Source: JBCCGR01 sp039029195 (lineage in GTDB: Bacteria > Pseudomonadota > Alphaproteobacteria > Rhizobiales > Rhizobiaceae). From it: a stretch of 64,000 nt of DNA. Shown one piece after another: positions 8,610 through 17,223 of the stretch. A model generated the notes under the pieces. That model worked only from the letters and a program-made list of their open reading frames with translations. It ran no database searches and was not told where the DNA came from. The stretch is taken from contig JBCCGR010000013.1 of NCBI GenBank assembly GCA_039029195.1, positions 32,164 to 96,163 on the forward strand, given 5' to 3'. Each line of letters opens with the position of its first letter. Positions within the stretch are counted from its first letter, which is position 1. The translations under genes and the position numbers were made by a program.

Positions 8610-8757
8610 GGTTGGTCGATAGGTTCCGGGGCGCAGACCGGTTACCCAAAAGGAGTTTCTGACTTTCGCGCGACATTTGCAGCAGTGCGACCCTCAGTCT
8701 ATGTGTACTTCGATCCAACCCATGCTGCTGGCTATCACCAGTTACATAGACAACTGA

Positions 8758-9588
8758 CTAATTCGGTTTAGCCTTGCTCGTGGAGACACGACCTTTTGCC
8801 ACCCGTTCCGAAAACTCTGTCTCTTCTCCTTTGGCAAGCTTGTTGGCCTGTCCTACCCAGTCTTCACGATCAATGCGCCCCTTGAACGAAAGGGCTTCAT
8901 CCACTCTTTCAACGTCCGCTTTCTTCCAGGCTGCAATGTCGGCAAATGTGGTGATTCCGAGCTTATTCAACCGTTGCTCGTTGACCTTGCCGACACCACG
9001 TATCTTTTGAAGATTGTCCGGGCCGATAGTCAATTCGCTTTTGTCTGTTGCTGATGCAGCCTTATTCGATGAAGCAGCCCCTTTAGCTGATTTTCGTGTT
9101 GTCCTCTTGGAGGAAGTCGTTGCTGACTTGGTTTTTTCACCCGCACTCGCTGATTTCTTGCTGGACTTTGCGCGCGACCCTGTTGGAGCAGTAGCCGATT
9201 GCTTCGTCGCGCTGGTTTCCTGCTTTCTTCCTGTTCGCTTGGGTGAAGCTTTAGAAGAAGGTGCGCTGGCACTACGCTTGGTTGCCGGTTTTGAAACCGT
9301 CTCCTTTTTCGGTTCAGCCACTTCCTTCGCCGTGCCCTGGCTTTCAGCGTCTTTAGCGCCTGCGGCTGTGTTGGTCTTGCTGTCAGATACCTTGTTTTTC
9401 ACCTCAGCGGGAGGGCTAGTCGCACTCGTAGTCGTGACTTGATCAGATCGCGTTTGTGGAGATCCTGTAGTGCCAACTGAAGTTAACGTGGCTTGAGTTG
9501 GAGAAAACCATCGTCTGAGCAAACAGCCGACAATGCAACCGATGACCAATGCGATCAGAAGCAGCAGGACCACCTGTATGAAGATCAT
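8758..9588 (-). CDS. Membrane-anchored helix-hairpin-helix protein with Lys/Ser/Thr-rich linker
   Basis: A 276-residue protein. The start at 9588 follows AGGA seven bases upstream. One N-terminal membrane helix (about 3-26) leads to a long low-complexity stretch (about 35-190) full of alanine, lysine, serine and threonine, then a compact domain with DNLQKIRGVGKVNEQRLNKL and GITTFADIAAWKKADVERVD. That domain matches the helix-hairpin-helix module of COG3743-type proteins, which resembles a segment annotated with complex I 41-kDa-like subunits. A basic flexible tether ending in a helix-hairpin-helix could reach nucleic acid from the membrane, but that is inference. The 34-residue membrane peptide gene lies 106 bases upstream. 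Confidence 0.75.
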   Translation of the reverse strand: MIFIQVVLLLLIALVIGCIVGCLLRRWFSPTQATLTSVGTTGSPQTRSDQVTTTSATSPPAEVKNKVSDSKTNTAAGAKDAESQGTAKEVAEPKKETVSKPATKRSASAPSSKASPKRTGRKQETSATKQSATAPTGSRAKSSKKSASAGEKTKSATTSSKRTTRKSAKGAASSNKAASATDKSELTIGPDNLQKIRGVGKVNEQRLNKLGITTFADIAAWKKADVERVDEALSFKGRIDREDWVGQANKLAKGEETEFSERVAKGRVSTSKAKPN

Positions 9589-9694
9589 CTCAACATCCTT
9601 TTTGAAATTCGGCGCTTCCTCAAGCTTGCCCGCAATCGAATAGCAACGGGTTCTCCCGCACGTGCATAGCAGAGAGCGCTCCCACTTCTGCCAA

Positions 9695-9799
9695 TCAATC
9701 GGCCCGTGTGTTACGTCCGCAATAGATCCAGCCAATCGCTATGCCGATCAAAAACAACAGCAACAGCCACCAAAAATACTGACCAGCCAAATCGAGCAA
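9695..9799 (-). CDS. 34-residue single-pass membrane peptide, TTG start
   Basis: Starts at TTG with GAGGAG seven bases upstream and reads MLDLAGQYFWWLLLLFLIGI, then AIGWIYCGRNTRAD. It is almost entirely one membrane helix with aromatic residues at one interface and a short charged tail. The strong ribosome site, the coherent helix and the position just upstream of the helix-hairpin-helix gene support a real gene. Similar short W/L-rich peptides precede such genes in related bacteria as far as I recall; that needs a search. Function unknown. Confidence 0.65.
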   Translation of the reverse strand: MLDLAGQYFWWLLLLFLIGIAIGWIYCGRNTRAD

Positions 9800-9846
9800 T
9801 TTTCGTCTCCTCTTGATCAAGCATCGAGCAATTTATGCATAAAAAA

Positions 9847-9871
9847 AGCCCGGCAGCAAAGCTGCCGGGCT
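9847..9871 (-). terminator. Porin terminator
   Basis: Stem AGCCCGGCAGC / GCTGCCGGGCT (11 bp, AAA loop) followed on the minus strand by a run of seven T. It lies 26 bases after the porin stop codon and is a strong factor-independent terminator; a shorter T-run on the other side could stop plus-strand transcripts too. Confidence 0.9.
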
Positions 9872-9896
9872 CTCATTTTTCTATCAGATGATCTGA

Positions 9897-10892
9897 TTAG
9901 AAAGAGCGAACGATACGTGCACGCCACTGCCAGTTGTTCCGGCCTGGGTTGATGTAACGAACTTCGTTGCGGATGCTGAGGTTTGGAACTGGGTTCCAGC
10001 GCAGCTGAACCGAACCGGAGCTGTTGGAGAACCGGTCAAACGTGGTGTAGGTGAAGCGGATGCTCCACTCGGAGTTAAACACGTGCAGGAACGAAGCCAG
10101 CATTTCCCAGCGACGACCAGTCAGGTAAGGTGCACGAGAATTACCCCAAGAACCCTGCAGGCGGAACAGATCGCCAGGAGCAATAGCGTCGAGGTTCAAC
10201 TGGATACCAGCCTTGATTGCATAGGCAACAGTGTTGCCAGTTTCCAGGTCAAGCACGCCAACAGCGAAGACCTTACCCCAGCTTCCTGCATAGGACAGGT
10301 GAAGCAGTGGGTTTGGAGCATAACGGTGCTGAGCAAAGTTTCTTTCAAGCGAGATGATCGCCTGGAAGCCATTTGCAGCATACTTGTATGCAATGATGTT
10401 GGACTGATGGTAACCATAGGCACCGTCGAAGATGGTGTAACCACCATATTCGTTGCGCACCCAGTTGGAGTCGGCATAGCCGAAGAACCAGCCGCCAAGC
10501 TCGATGTACATCTGGTCAAGAACAACAGTGGAGTCAGTTGCAACACCAGTTGCTGCTACACCGTCAGTGGTTACGATGTCGGACTGCAGACGCAGGAAGC
10601 CACGGAGTGTGCCGTAGTCTGTTTCTTCACGAACGTCGATGTTGAAACGTGCACGACCGCCCCAACCGATACGGTCGGAACCTTCGGACCAGTCGTACTG
10701 AGTACGAACATAGCCGGAAAAGCGCAGGCAGGTTTCAGTACCAGGAATGTAGTGCCAGCCGGAACCATAGGTTTCGCAGACCTTCACATATTCCATTGGC
10801 TCTGGCTCAGCAACGATGGCGTCGGCAGCCTGAGCGCCGGTAAATGCCATCATGGCTGCAGCAGAACCAAGAATAAGGCTCTTAAGTTTCAT
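9897..10892 (-). CDS. Outer-membrane porin (Rhizobiales porin_2 type)
   Basis: A 331-residue precursor with a signal peptide (MKLKSLILGSAAAMMAFTGA, cleavage after AQA). The mature start has the conserved PEPMEYVKVCETYGSGWHYI and the segment CLRFSGYVRTQYDW shared by porins of this order, and it ends with the aromatic residue expected of a beta-barrel (RIVRSF). It would form a general diffusion channel for small hydrophilic solutes. The start at 10892 follows GGAGA seven bases upstream; reading from further upstream adds 75 residues before the signal peptide and is not credible. Codon use appears strongly biased, as in highly expressed genes. Confidence 0.93.
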   Translation of the reverse strand: MKLKSLILGSAAAMMAFTGAQAADAIVAEPEPMEYVKVCETYGSGWHYIPGTETCLRFSGYVRTQYDWSEGSDRIGWGGRARFNIDVREETDYGTLRGFLRLQSDIVTTDGVAATGVATDSTVVLDQMYIELGGWFFGYADSNWVRNEYGGYTIFDGAYGYHQSNIIAYKYAANGFQAIISLERNFAQHRYAPNPLLHLSYAGSWGKVFAVGVLDLETGNTVAYAIKAGIQLNLDAIAPGDLFRLQGSWGNSRAPYLTGRRWEMLASFLHVFNSEWSIRFTYTTFDRFSNSSGSVQLRWNPVPNLSIRNEVRYINPGRNNWQWRARIVRSF

Positions 10893-11217
10893 TGTTTGAT
10901 CTCCAGTCAAAACGATTCTAAGGCGAACGCCTTTTTTGGTTGTTCTAAGGCTTTCGCCCCAAGATCGGGTAAGACACGTTCGGCGCCCTTTCCCTGAGCC
11001 CACAATATTCAGCCGCACTCCAAGCGCAATGCCCTGTGTGGTGGATTCAGGGTGCCGCCAGCCTTTCAATTTTCCCTTGTTGCAGAAAAGACACGTTTTC
11101 CCCCGCCAACCGGTCAACTACGGTTAACAACCCGTTAACAAAGGTGAGCAAACTCGTTGCAAGCGTCCAGAACTCCCTTTCTGAAGCTCACGATTCGCTG
11201 AAAGAAACTCTTTCCGA
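10893..11217. promoter_or_regulatory. Porin upstream region
   Basis: 325 bases without a gene, between the porin start and the end of the patatin-like gene. It must hold the porin promoter and leader. Two copies of the palindrome GTTAAC lie close together at about 11133-11151, which could be a protein-binding site; I see no clear terminator for the upstream gene. Confidence 0.4.
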
Positions 11218-12375
11218 TTAGCGTCTGACGACACGATCAAACTTCTGCAGACGTGGGGGCTCTTTTGAAAATGAACGTGAGCGACCCAACTTCTGACCAA
11301 GCGAAAACAGCGCCCGCATGCGTTTGGGATCGAAGTCGAGGGACTTTGTAGAGGCAGGAAAACTGTCCGGAATCGCCAACAAGCCAAAGGTGGTGCCTGA
11401 GTTTCTCGATCGCACATACCCCTGATAAACTGTGTTGTAGAGGAGTTCGCGCATCAGTTCGAAAATGGACTTACGTGCGATGTCGGCAAGCTCTCCCTTC
11501 ACCGCAGTATGTTCGCTTCTGAGCCGCAATTGATCATTGATGATGACATAGAGCTCTCTTTTTTTGGCGGGCGATCTGAACAAAAAATCAGACAACAGCA
11601 CCGGAGCCTTCACCCCGCCATCCACATGGGCTTGTCTGAGTTGCACACCTTTTTTGGGCTTAATGTAGACCGGTTGAAAAAAACCAGGAATGGCTGTCGA
11701 AGCTCTCAGCACCTTTTGAAACATCTGCACGGGGTTGAAACGATTACCCACCGCAATGGCTCCCATGTCCCAAACAACAAGTTCACCAGCATCCAGATTT
11801 GTGGTGGCGACATACAGGCGTCTGCCCTTTTTGTGCTCAGCGGCAATTTTCGCAACGAGCACTGCATCAACATGATCTTCAATCTGCTGTTTCAGCGGCC
11901 CGATATCATAGAGGCTGTCTGACAACAGACCCGCCGCGCCGCGCTCGCGAAAAATCTTCTCGTTGGTCTGAGTTGTGTAGATGTGTTCCAGCGTTCGATC
12001 ATATTCCGGTCCCAGGAACGCGAGGGTCGCCATCAACGCCCCTGTGGACACCCCGGTCACAATGTCAAACTTTGGACGGCTTCCTGACTGGCTCCAGCCG
12101 TTTAAAACTCCAGCACCAAAGGCGCCCTCGGCCCCACCACCAGACAAAGCCAGTATCGACACAACCCCTTTGTCACTTATGTCTGGCTTAACGCTGTCAG
12201 GATTGGCCTGCACTGCGTGGACATCAACTGCTTCAATGGGAAGGAGAGCTCGAATTTCGGGGCTCTCTGCCGGCCGAACTGTACAACCCGCCAATACGAA
12301 GCAAAAAAGGGCGAGCGTCAGAATCCGCCTTAAATATTGAAGCCCGGATTGGTTTCTCAATTGATCGCCGGGCAT
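11218..12375 (-). CDS. Patatin-like phospholipase, predicted lipoprotein
   Basis: A 385-residue protein. The ATG at 12375 is preceded by GGAG eight bases away. The N-terminus has a lipobox, ALFCFVLAGC, so it should be lipidated and membrane-attached. The patatin fold is shown by ALSGGGAEGAFGAG (oxyanion glycines), the nucleophile elbow GVSTGAL (GxSxG) and the catalytic aspartate in HVDGGVKAP. It should act as a serine acyl hydrolase on lipids in the periplasm or envelope; the substrate is unknown. The gene stands alone between the porin and a cysteine-repeat protein gene, all on the minus strand. Confidence 0.88.
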   Translation of the reverse strand: MPGDQLRNQSGLQYLRRILTLALFCFVLAGCTVRPAESPEIRALLPIEAVDVHAVQANPDSVKPDISDKGVVSILALSGGGAEGAFGAGVLNGWSQSGSRPKFDIVTGVSTGALMATLAFLGPEYDRTLEHIYTTQTNEKIFRERGAAGLLSDSLYDIGPLKQQIEDHVDAVLVAKIAAEHKKGRRLYVATTNLDAGELVVWDMGAIAVGNRFNPVQMFQKVLRASTAIPGFFQPVYIKPKKGVQLRQAHVDGGVKAPVLLSDFLFRSPAKKRELYVIINDQLRLRSEHTAVKGELADIARKSIFELMRELLYNTVYQGYVRSRNSGTTFGLLAIPDSFPASTKSLDFDPKRMRALFSLGQKLGRSRSFSKEPPRLQKFDRVVRR

Positions 12376-12613
12376 CTGCCCTTCTCCCAAAACGCAAAAC
12401 GCGAGGAAAACCCTCGTCGACACTTTAGCGCGTCGAACCGGCCTTTGAACAGATGTCTCGATGTGGAAGAGTCAACGGCAATGCAAACCCACAATTCCAT
12501 CCAGCAGCAACGCACTTAGAAGAGGCTGGCGTTTATCCCAAACGAGACCACAGTCACGCATGAGCTGACGGAGATGCCCCGAGGCGAATTCGCACGAGAC
12601 ATCTCAAGTGGGG

Positions 12614-14104
12614 CTACCGTGTCAGACGCAACTGAACGGATTTGCGTTGGCTCAACCAATATTTCTTCGTGTTATCCATGGTCGCACCGGCTTCACAGTT
12701 CTTTTCCATGCCCGCAATTGCAGCCACCAGTTTGGTGTCAAGCAGAGTGATCGCACCGACATAATCTTTGTTTCTGGAGAGATCCCGCACGACTTTCATC
12801 TGATCACGCTGATATTGCTGCCAAATCTGACAGCCAAAATACGCCTGATTCCGCTCCAGCGAACTCTTGGCAAACTTGATCGAGGATTCCATCCGACGTT
12901 TTGTGAGCTCGGAGCAAGATGGCTCAAACGCTTCCAAAGCCCAAATGCGCGCTTTCCCGTTTGCGAGGTACGCACGATAGTTCTTGCCCCGGCGGTTAAC
13001 TTTGCCACGGTCGTCGATTGCCTTGGCTCCCGCGATAGCGATGTGACAGGCTTCCAGACCCGTATTGTTGACTTCTGCGATGGTTGATATCGGAAGTTTC
13101 ATACCGTCAACAGCAGGACATGTGGCCTGATGCTCCATCACCAGGGCTGCATACTGAATTGATGCCGTGGCCCGCTCACCAAGGTTGCCGGATTTCAGGG
13201 CAGCGGATGCCTTTCCAACCTCCGCTTCGAGCGTCTGACAGGTCGCCTCGTCAGCCATTCCCGGCGCGCCACCGATCATGCCTTCAATGGTCTGGCCTTC
13301 TGGCAATCCGGGGAACTCGGTGACGATCTTCAAAGCACCTTCTGGCAGCTCAGTTTTGGCCTCTGCCTTTGTCGTGGTTTCGGCTGCTTCGGATTTCGCC
13401 TCAGTTTTTACTGATTCAGACATACTCTCTGCAGCCGATTTGCCGGTCGGTTCTCCAACCAACAGACCAGGAAAGGCGCTTCCCCCGGTGCCGTAGAGCG
13501 CCAGTGCTTTTTCGCATTCCGGTGGGTTCTTCCCTTTGGAAAGCCCAAAACGGAACGCGCCGCCGGCACACGCACTGTTAAAGAACTTGCCACCATTCTT
13601 CATATTGATGCCCGCAATACCCGAGACGGTTGTTTCAGCATCAGCGGAAATTCGTGCATCAGAGCCACAGTGCTTCGCTGCTGCTTGGGCATAGCAAAGG
13701 TGACCCGCAAGCACTTCCGCTTCTTCGGCAGTCACTTTCATACTCGCTGGCAATGTAACCGGTGAGACAAGGCCGGCTCGTTTGGCACCCTCAGGTCCGT
13801 AAAGAGCAAGAACCTCCTTACAAGCCGCAGCTTTGCCGATCTTTTCTTCCGCGTCATAGAATTTTGAATAGCCGGCATTGCATTGCTTCCCGTACGGAGA
13901 GGCATCACCCCGCAATGGCGCTCCAGCCTCCTTTGACAATTTTTCTTCAAGAGACTTCTTCATTGAAAGCGTTGTTCGGCAGGACACGGCAGCCTGAACG
14001 GCATGACAAAAGTCAGTTGCGAGTTCACCGCTATCATCGGCAAACGCAACCTGAGGCAGAGCCAGCGCGGTAAGCAAAACGCTGGCAGAGGCAATTGCTC
14101 TCAT
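12614..14104 (-). CDS. Secreted protein with two four-cysteine repeats
   Basis: A 496-residue protein that I do not recognise. The start at 14104 has GGAGA upstream; a signal peptide covers about residues 1-22 (ending VAFA). Two N-terminal repeats share a cysteine pattern: C33, C42, C75, C95 (spacing 9, 33, 20) and C137, C146, C179, C197 (9, 33, 18), each ending in ALYGxxG and GL. The second half (about 275-496) is helical with five more cysteines and a glutamine/lysine-rich segment. The middle (about 215-270) is rich in alanine, lysine, glutamate and threonine. This is likely a disulfide-bonded periplasmic or surface protein. No enzyme motif is visible. Confidence 0.75.
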   Translation of the reverse strand: MRAIASASVLLTALALPQVAFADDSGELATDFCHAVQAAVSCRTTLSMKKSLEEKLSKEAGAPLRGDASPYGKQCNAGYSKFYDAEEKIGKAAACKEVLALYGPEGAKRAGLVSPVTLPASMKVTAEEAEVLAGHLCYAQAAAKHCGSDARISADAETTVSGIAGINMKNGGKFFNSACAGGAFRFGLSKGKNPPECEKALALYGTGGSAFPGLLVGEPTGKSAAESMSESVKTEAKSEAAETTTKAEAKTELPEGALKIVTEFPGLPEGQTIEGMIGGAPGMADEATCQTLEAEVGKASAALKSGNLGERATASIQYAALVMEHQATCPAVDGMKLPISTIAEVNNTGLEACHIAIAGAKAIDDRGKVNRRGKNYRAYLANGKARIWALEAFEPSCSELTKRRMESSIKFAKSSLERNQAYFGCQIWQQYQRDQMKVVRDLSRNKDYVGAITLLDTKLVAAIAGMEKNCEAGATMDNTKKYWLSQRKSVQLRLTR

Positions 14105-14251
14105 AGATTCTCTCCATTTCAATCGCCCCTACAGAGCCCAGAATAGACAAGAAAAACCTCTGAAAACCAATGCTTTTTTTCACACCAAGTGTGCTCGATC
14201 AGGCGCCTGCAACCCATGGGATTGGCCACAAAATTCAATCAACCAATAAAA

Positions 14252-14277
14252 AAGCGCCGGTGTCGCCACCGGCGCTT
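14252..14277 (-). terminator. pnp terminator
   Basis: Stem AAGCGCCGGTG / CACCGGCGCTT (11 bp, TCGC loop) followed on the minus strand by T-rich sequence, 32 bases after the pnp stop. Typical factor-independent terminator. Confidence 0.9.
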
Positions 14278-14308
14278 CCAATTCAGATGCACGTTTTTGC
14301 GTTAGCGC

Positions 14309-16426
14309 TTATGCGTCTTCTTTTTCAAATTCCTTACCGGTTTCCTGATCCACCATCTTCATGGAGAGGCGAACCTTACCGCGCTCATCAAAGCCGACCA
14401 GCTTCACCCACACCTTGTCACCTTCTTTGACAATGTCTGTGGTTTTGCCGACTCGTTCCTGAGCAAGTTGCGAAATATGAACAAGGCCATCTTTCGAACC
14501 AAAGAAATTGACGAAAGCCCCAAAGTCCACGGTTTTCACAACCGTTCCTTCGTAAATGACGCCAACTTCCGGATCATCGGTGATCGACCGGATCCATTTG
14601 ACCGCCGCATCAATTTCCTTGGCGGATGAAGATGCAACCTTCACGGTGCCATCGTCATCAATGTTGACCTTGGCGCCAGTCTTCTCAACGATCTCGCGGA
14701 TCACCTTTCCGCCCGATCCGATCACTTCGCGGATCTTGTCGGTCGGAATGGAGAAGCTCTCGATACGTGGCGCGAATTCGCCGACCTCAGCCCGGGCTTC
14801 ATTGAGCGCATTGCCCATTTCACCCAGAATGTGCTGGCGTCCACCTTTCGCCTGTTCCAGAGCGACTTTCATGATCTCTTCGGTGATGCCGGTGATCTTG
14901 ATGTCCATCTGAAGTGCAGTGATGCCTTCGGTCGTGCCCGCAACCTTGAAGTCCATGTCCCCAAGATGGTCTTCGTCGCCAAGGATGTCGGAAAGAACCG
15001 CAAACCGGTCACCTTCCTTGATCAGGCCCATGGCGATCCCGGCAACGGGTGCCTTCATTGGGACGCCGGCATCCATGAAGGCAAGCGAGGTGCCGCAAAC
15101 GCTCGCCATGGAAGACGAACCATTGGATTCCATGATTTCCGAAACCGCACGCAGCGTGTAGGGAAAATCTTCCTGCGAAGGAAGCACGGCCCGAACAGCG
15201 CGCCAGGCGAGCTTGCCATGTCCGATTTCGCGTCGACCGGGCGTGCCCATGCGGCCAGTCTCACCCACGGAGTAAGGCGGGAAGTTGTAGTGCAGAAGGA
15301 AGTTCTCACGGTATGAGCCAGTGAGCGCATCAATAATCTGCTCATCATCACCGGTACCGAGTGTGGCCACGACCAGAGCCTGCGTTTCACCGCGGGTAAA
15401 GAGCGCTGAACCATGCGCGCGTGGCAGAACCCCAACCTCTGAAACAATCGGGCGAACCGTATCCAAGTCACGACCGTCAATGCGTTTGGACGTATCCAGA
15501 ATACTGCCACGAACAATGTTGGCCTGAACGGATTTGAAGACTTCGCTTACAATCTGCTTGTCTTCGCCACTTTCTTCATCAGAACAAAGCGCCTCGACAA
15601 CCTTTGCCTTGGCGGCGTCAATCGCGTGGTAGCGATCCTGCTTGTCAGATATTGTGTATGCAGCAGTAAGATCACTACCCGCAATCTCTGTGACCTTTGC
15701 AATCAGTTCGCTGTCATCCCGCGGTGTAAACTCGCGCGGTTCTTTGGCTGCCTTTTCGGCCAGACGAACTATTGCTTCGATAACCGGCTGGAACTCCTTG
15801 TGGCCAAACATGACGGCACCAAGCATGATTTCTTCCGAGAGCACATTGGCTTCCGATTCCACCATGAGAACAGCATCGCCCGTGCCGGCGACTACCAGAT
15901 CAAGCTGGGATTCAGGCATCTCATCGATGTTGGGGTTCAACACATACTCATCGTCAATATAGCCAACGCGGGCACCACCAATTGGTCCCATGAACGGAAC
16001 GCCTGAAAGGGTGAGCGCCGCAGATGTTGCAACCATGGCAACAATGTCTGGATCGTTTTCCAGATCGTGGGAAAGAACCGTACAGGTGATCTGCGTGTCG
16101 TTCTTGTAGCCTTCCACGAAAAGTGGGCGGATCGGGCGGTCAATCAGGCGTGACGTCAGGGTTTCCTTTTCGCTCGGACGACCCTCACGCTTGAAAAATC
16201 CACCAGGGATCTTGCCGGCTGCGTAAGTCTTTTCCTGATAATTCACCGTGAGAGGGAAGAAATCGAACCCGGGTTTCGGTTCCTTCGCCGAAACAATCGC
16301 ACAATGGACGGTCGTCTCGCCATAAGTGGCGATAACGGATCCGTCTGCCTGACGAGCCATGCCGCCGGTTTCCAAAGTGAGCGTGCGACCGCCCCATTCA
16401 ATTTCTTCTACATGTTTATCGAACAT
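14309..16426 (-). CDS. pnp: Polyribonucleotide nucleotidyltransferase (PNPase)
   Basis: A 705-residue enzyme of normal length that degrades RNA 3' to 5' by phosphorolysis and can add tails. It has two RNase PH-like domains (about 1-215 and 310-545, the second with GTSLAFMDAGVPMKAPVAGI), then a KH domain (IREVIGSGGKVIREIVEKTG) and a C-terminal S1 domain (GAFVNFFGSKDGLVHISQL). The ATG at 16426 gives MFDKHVEEIEWGGR, the family N-terminus; a longer reading frame upstream is ignored. It follows rpsO on the same strand, the conserved order in proteobacteria, and the space between contains two stem-loops. Confidence 0.97.
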   Translation of the reverse strand: MFDKHVEEIEWGGRTLTLETGGMARQADGSVIATYGETTVHCAIVSAKEPKPGFDFFPLTVNYQEKTYAAGKIPGGFFKREGRPSEKETLTSRLIDRPIRPLFVEGYKNDTQITCTVLSHDLENDPDIVAMVATSAALTLSGVPFMGPIGGARVGYIDDEYVLNPNIDEMPESQLDLVVAGTGDAVLMVESEANVLSEEIMLGAVMFGHKEFQPVIEAIVRLAEKAAKEPREFTPRDDSELIAKVTEIAGSDLTAAYTISDKQDRYHAIDAAKAKVVEALCSDEESGEDKQIVSEVFKSVQANIVRGSILDTSKRIDGRDLDTVRPIVSEVGVLPRAHGSALFTRGETQALVVATLGTGDDEQIIDALTGSYRENFLLHYNFPPYSVGETGRMGTPGRREIGHGKLAWRAVRAVLPSQEDFPYTLRAVSEIMESNGSSSMASVCGTSLAFMDAGVPMKAPVAGIAMGLIKEGDRFAVLSDILGDEDHLGDMDFKVAGTTEGITALQMDIKITGITEEIMKVALEQAKGGRQHILGEMGNALNEARAEVGEFAPRIESFSIPTDKIREVIGSGGKVIREIVEKTGAKVNIDDDGTVKVASSSAKEIDAAVKWIRSITDDPEVGVIYEGTVVKTVDFGAFVNFFGSKDGLVHISQLAQERVGKTTDIVKEGDKVWVKLVGFDERGKVRLSMKMVDQETGKEFEKEDA

Positions 16427-16758
16427 TTTTATCTTGCTTCCTCGCGCACGGACCTTCCGCACGCTGTTCGTGTCATCAACGCTGATCAGCCATGGGCAAG
16501 ACGACAAGGTGTTTCATGATGTTTGCATCGTTTTATGAAACAACTGGCAATCCTGCCCCATGACCATGAAGACCGTGTTCTCGTTCTACTGTCTGGAGAA
16601 ACGGTCCACCGATGGTTCAGCATTGTTCAGACCATCGGCATTTTGGGAACATGCGCGAGCAACTTGCTCTGCGTTTCCCTCTATCGCGCCGCCAAATCTC
16701 TCTCAGCGGCACGCAAAAACGGGCGGAGTGGTCCGCCCGAATTGTCTCAAGTTCCTGA
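16427..16758 (-). promoter_or_regulatory. rpsO-pnp intergenic leader with stem-loops
   Basis: 332 bases without a gene. Besides the rpsO terminator it contains two stem-loops: GTTTCAT / ATGAAAC (16511-16517 with 16535-16541) with an inner GATG / CATC stem, and CCGATGGT / ACCATCGG (16609-16616 with 16631-16638). In Escherichia coli the same interval carries an RNase III hairpin through which PNPase represses its own synthesis; these could play that part, by inference. Confidence 0.45.
16720..16739 (-). terminator. rpsO terminator
   Basis: Stem CGGGCGGA / TCCGCCCG (8 bp, 4-base loop) followed on the minus strand by TTTTTG, 19 bases after the rpsO stop. Probably partial, allowing some read-through into pnp. 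Confidence 0.85.
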
Positions 16759-17028
16759 TTAGCGGCGCAATCCCAGCCGCTTGATGATGTCCTGATAGCG
16801 GGCTTCATCCTTGCCACGTGTGTAATCAAGCAAACGGCGACGCTGGGATACCATTTTCAAAAGACCACGACGCGAGTGATTGTCTTTCTTGTGGGATTTG
16901 AAGTGCTCTGTGAGGTTTGAAATGCGTTCCGTCAGAACAGCGATCTGCACTTCAGGGGAGCCGGTATCACCATCTTTGGTGGCATACTCATTAATGAGCT
17001 CAGCTTTGCGCTCAGGTGTGATCGACAT
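16759..17028 (-). CDS. rpsO: 30S ribosomal protein S15
   Basis: An 89-residue protein with the S15 features GDTGSPEVQIAVLTERI, HFKSHKKDNHSRRGLL and RRRLLDYTRG, ending in IKRLGLRR. It binds 16S rRNA early in small-subunit assembly. The ATG at 17028 gives the family N-terminus MSITPERKAEL. It lies upstream of pnp in the conserved order; the usual upstream neighbour truB is absent here and a thiolase gene takes its place. Confidence 0.98.
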   Translation of the reverse strand: MSITPERKAELINEYATKDGDTGSPEVQIAVLTERISNLTEHFKSHKKDNHSRRGLLKMVSQRRRLLDYTRGKDEARYQDIIKRLGLRR

Positions 17029-17142
17029 CGAATTTCCTTTCATTGCAAGCGTTTACGCAGCAGCTAACCGCATGATATTTCTACGCTTTGTTTAGAGTGA
17101 CGCCCGCAGCCGAGATGTCGTTCAGCAAGGGCCGGATATCAA

Positions 17143-17168
17143 AACGCGGGCCTTATCAGACCCGCGTT
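17143..17168 (-). terminator. Thiolase terminator
   Basis: Stem AACGCGGG / CCCGCGTT (8 bp, 10-base loop) followed on the minus strand by TTGATATC, some 56 bases after the thiolase stop. The T-run is short, so termination may be incomplete. Confidence 0.65.
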
Positions 17169-17223
17169 GGCGCCCATATAGGGGAATGGGATGATTTTGT
17201 GAAGGGGGATGTAATTTCAGCAA

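Noticed and set aside
9014..9442. Hydrophobic plus-strand frame opposite the Lys/Ser-rich linker
   Set aside because: Antisense of Lys/Ser/Thr/Ala repeats produces Leu/Phe/Ala-rich sequence; no ribosome site and no conserved pattern.
10083..10997. Long open frame (304 codons) on the plus strand opposite the porin gene
   Set aside because: It is the antisense of a strongly codon-biased porin gene; it has no domain, signal or ribosome site.
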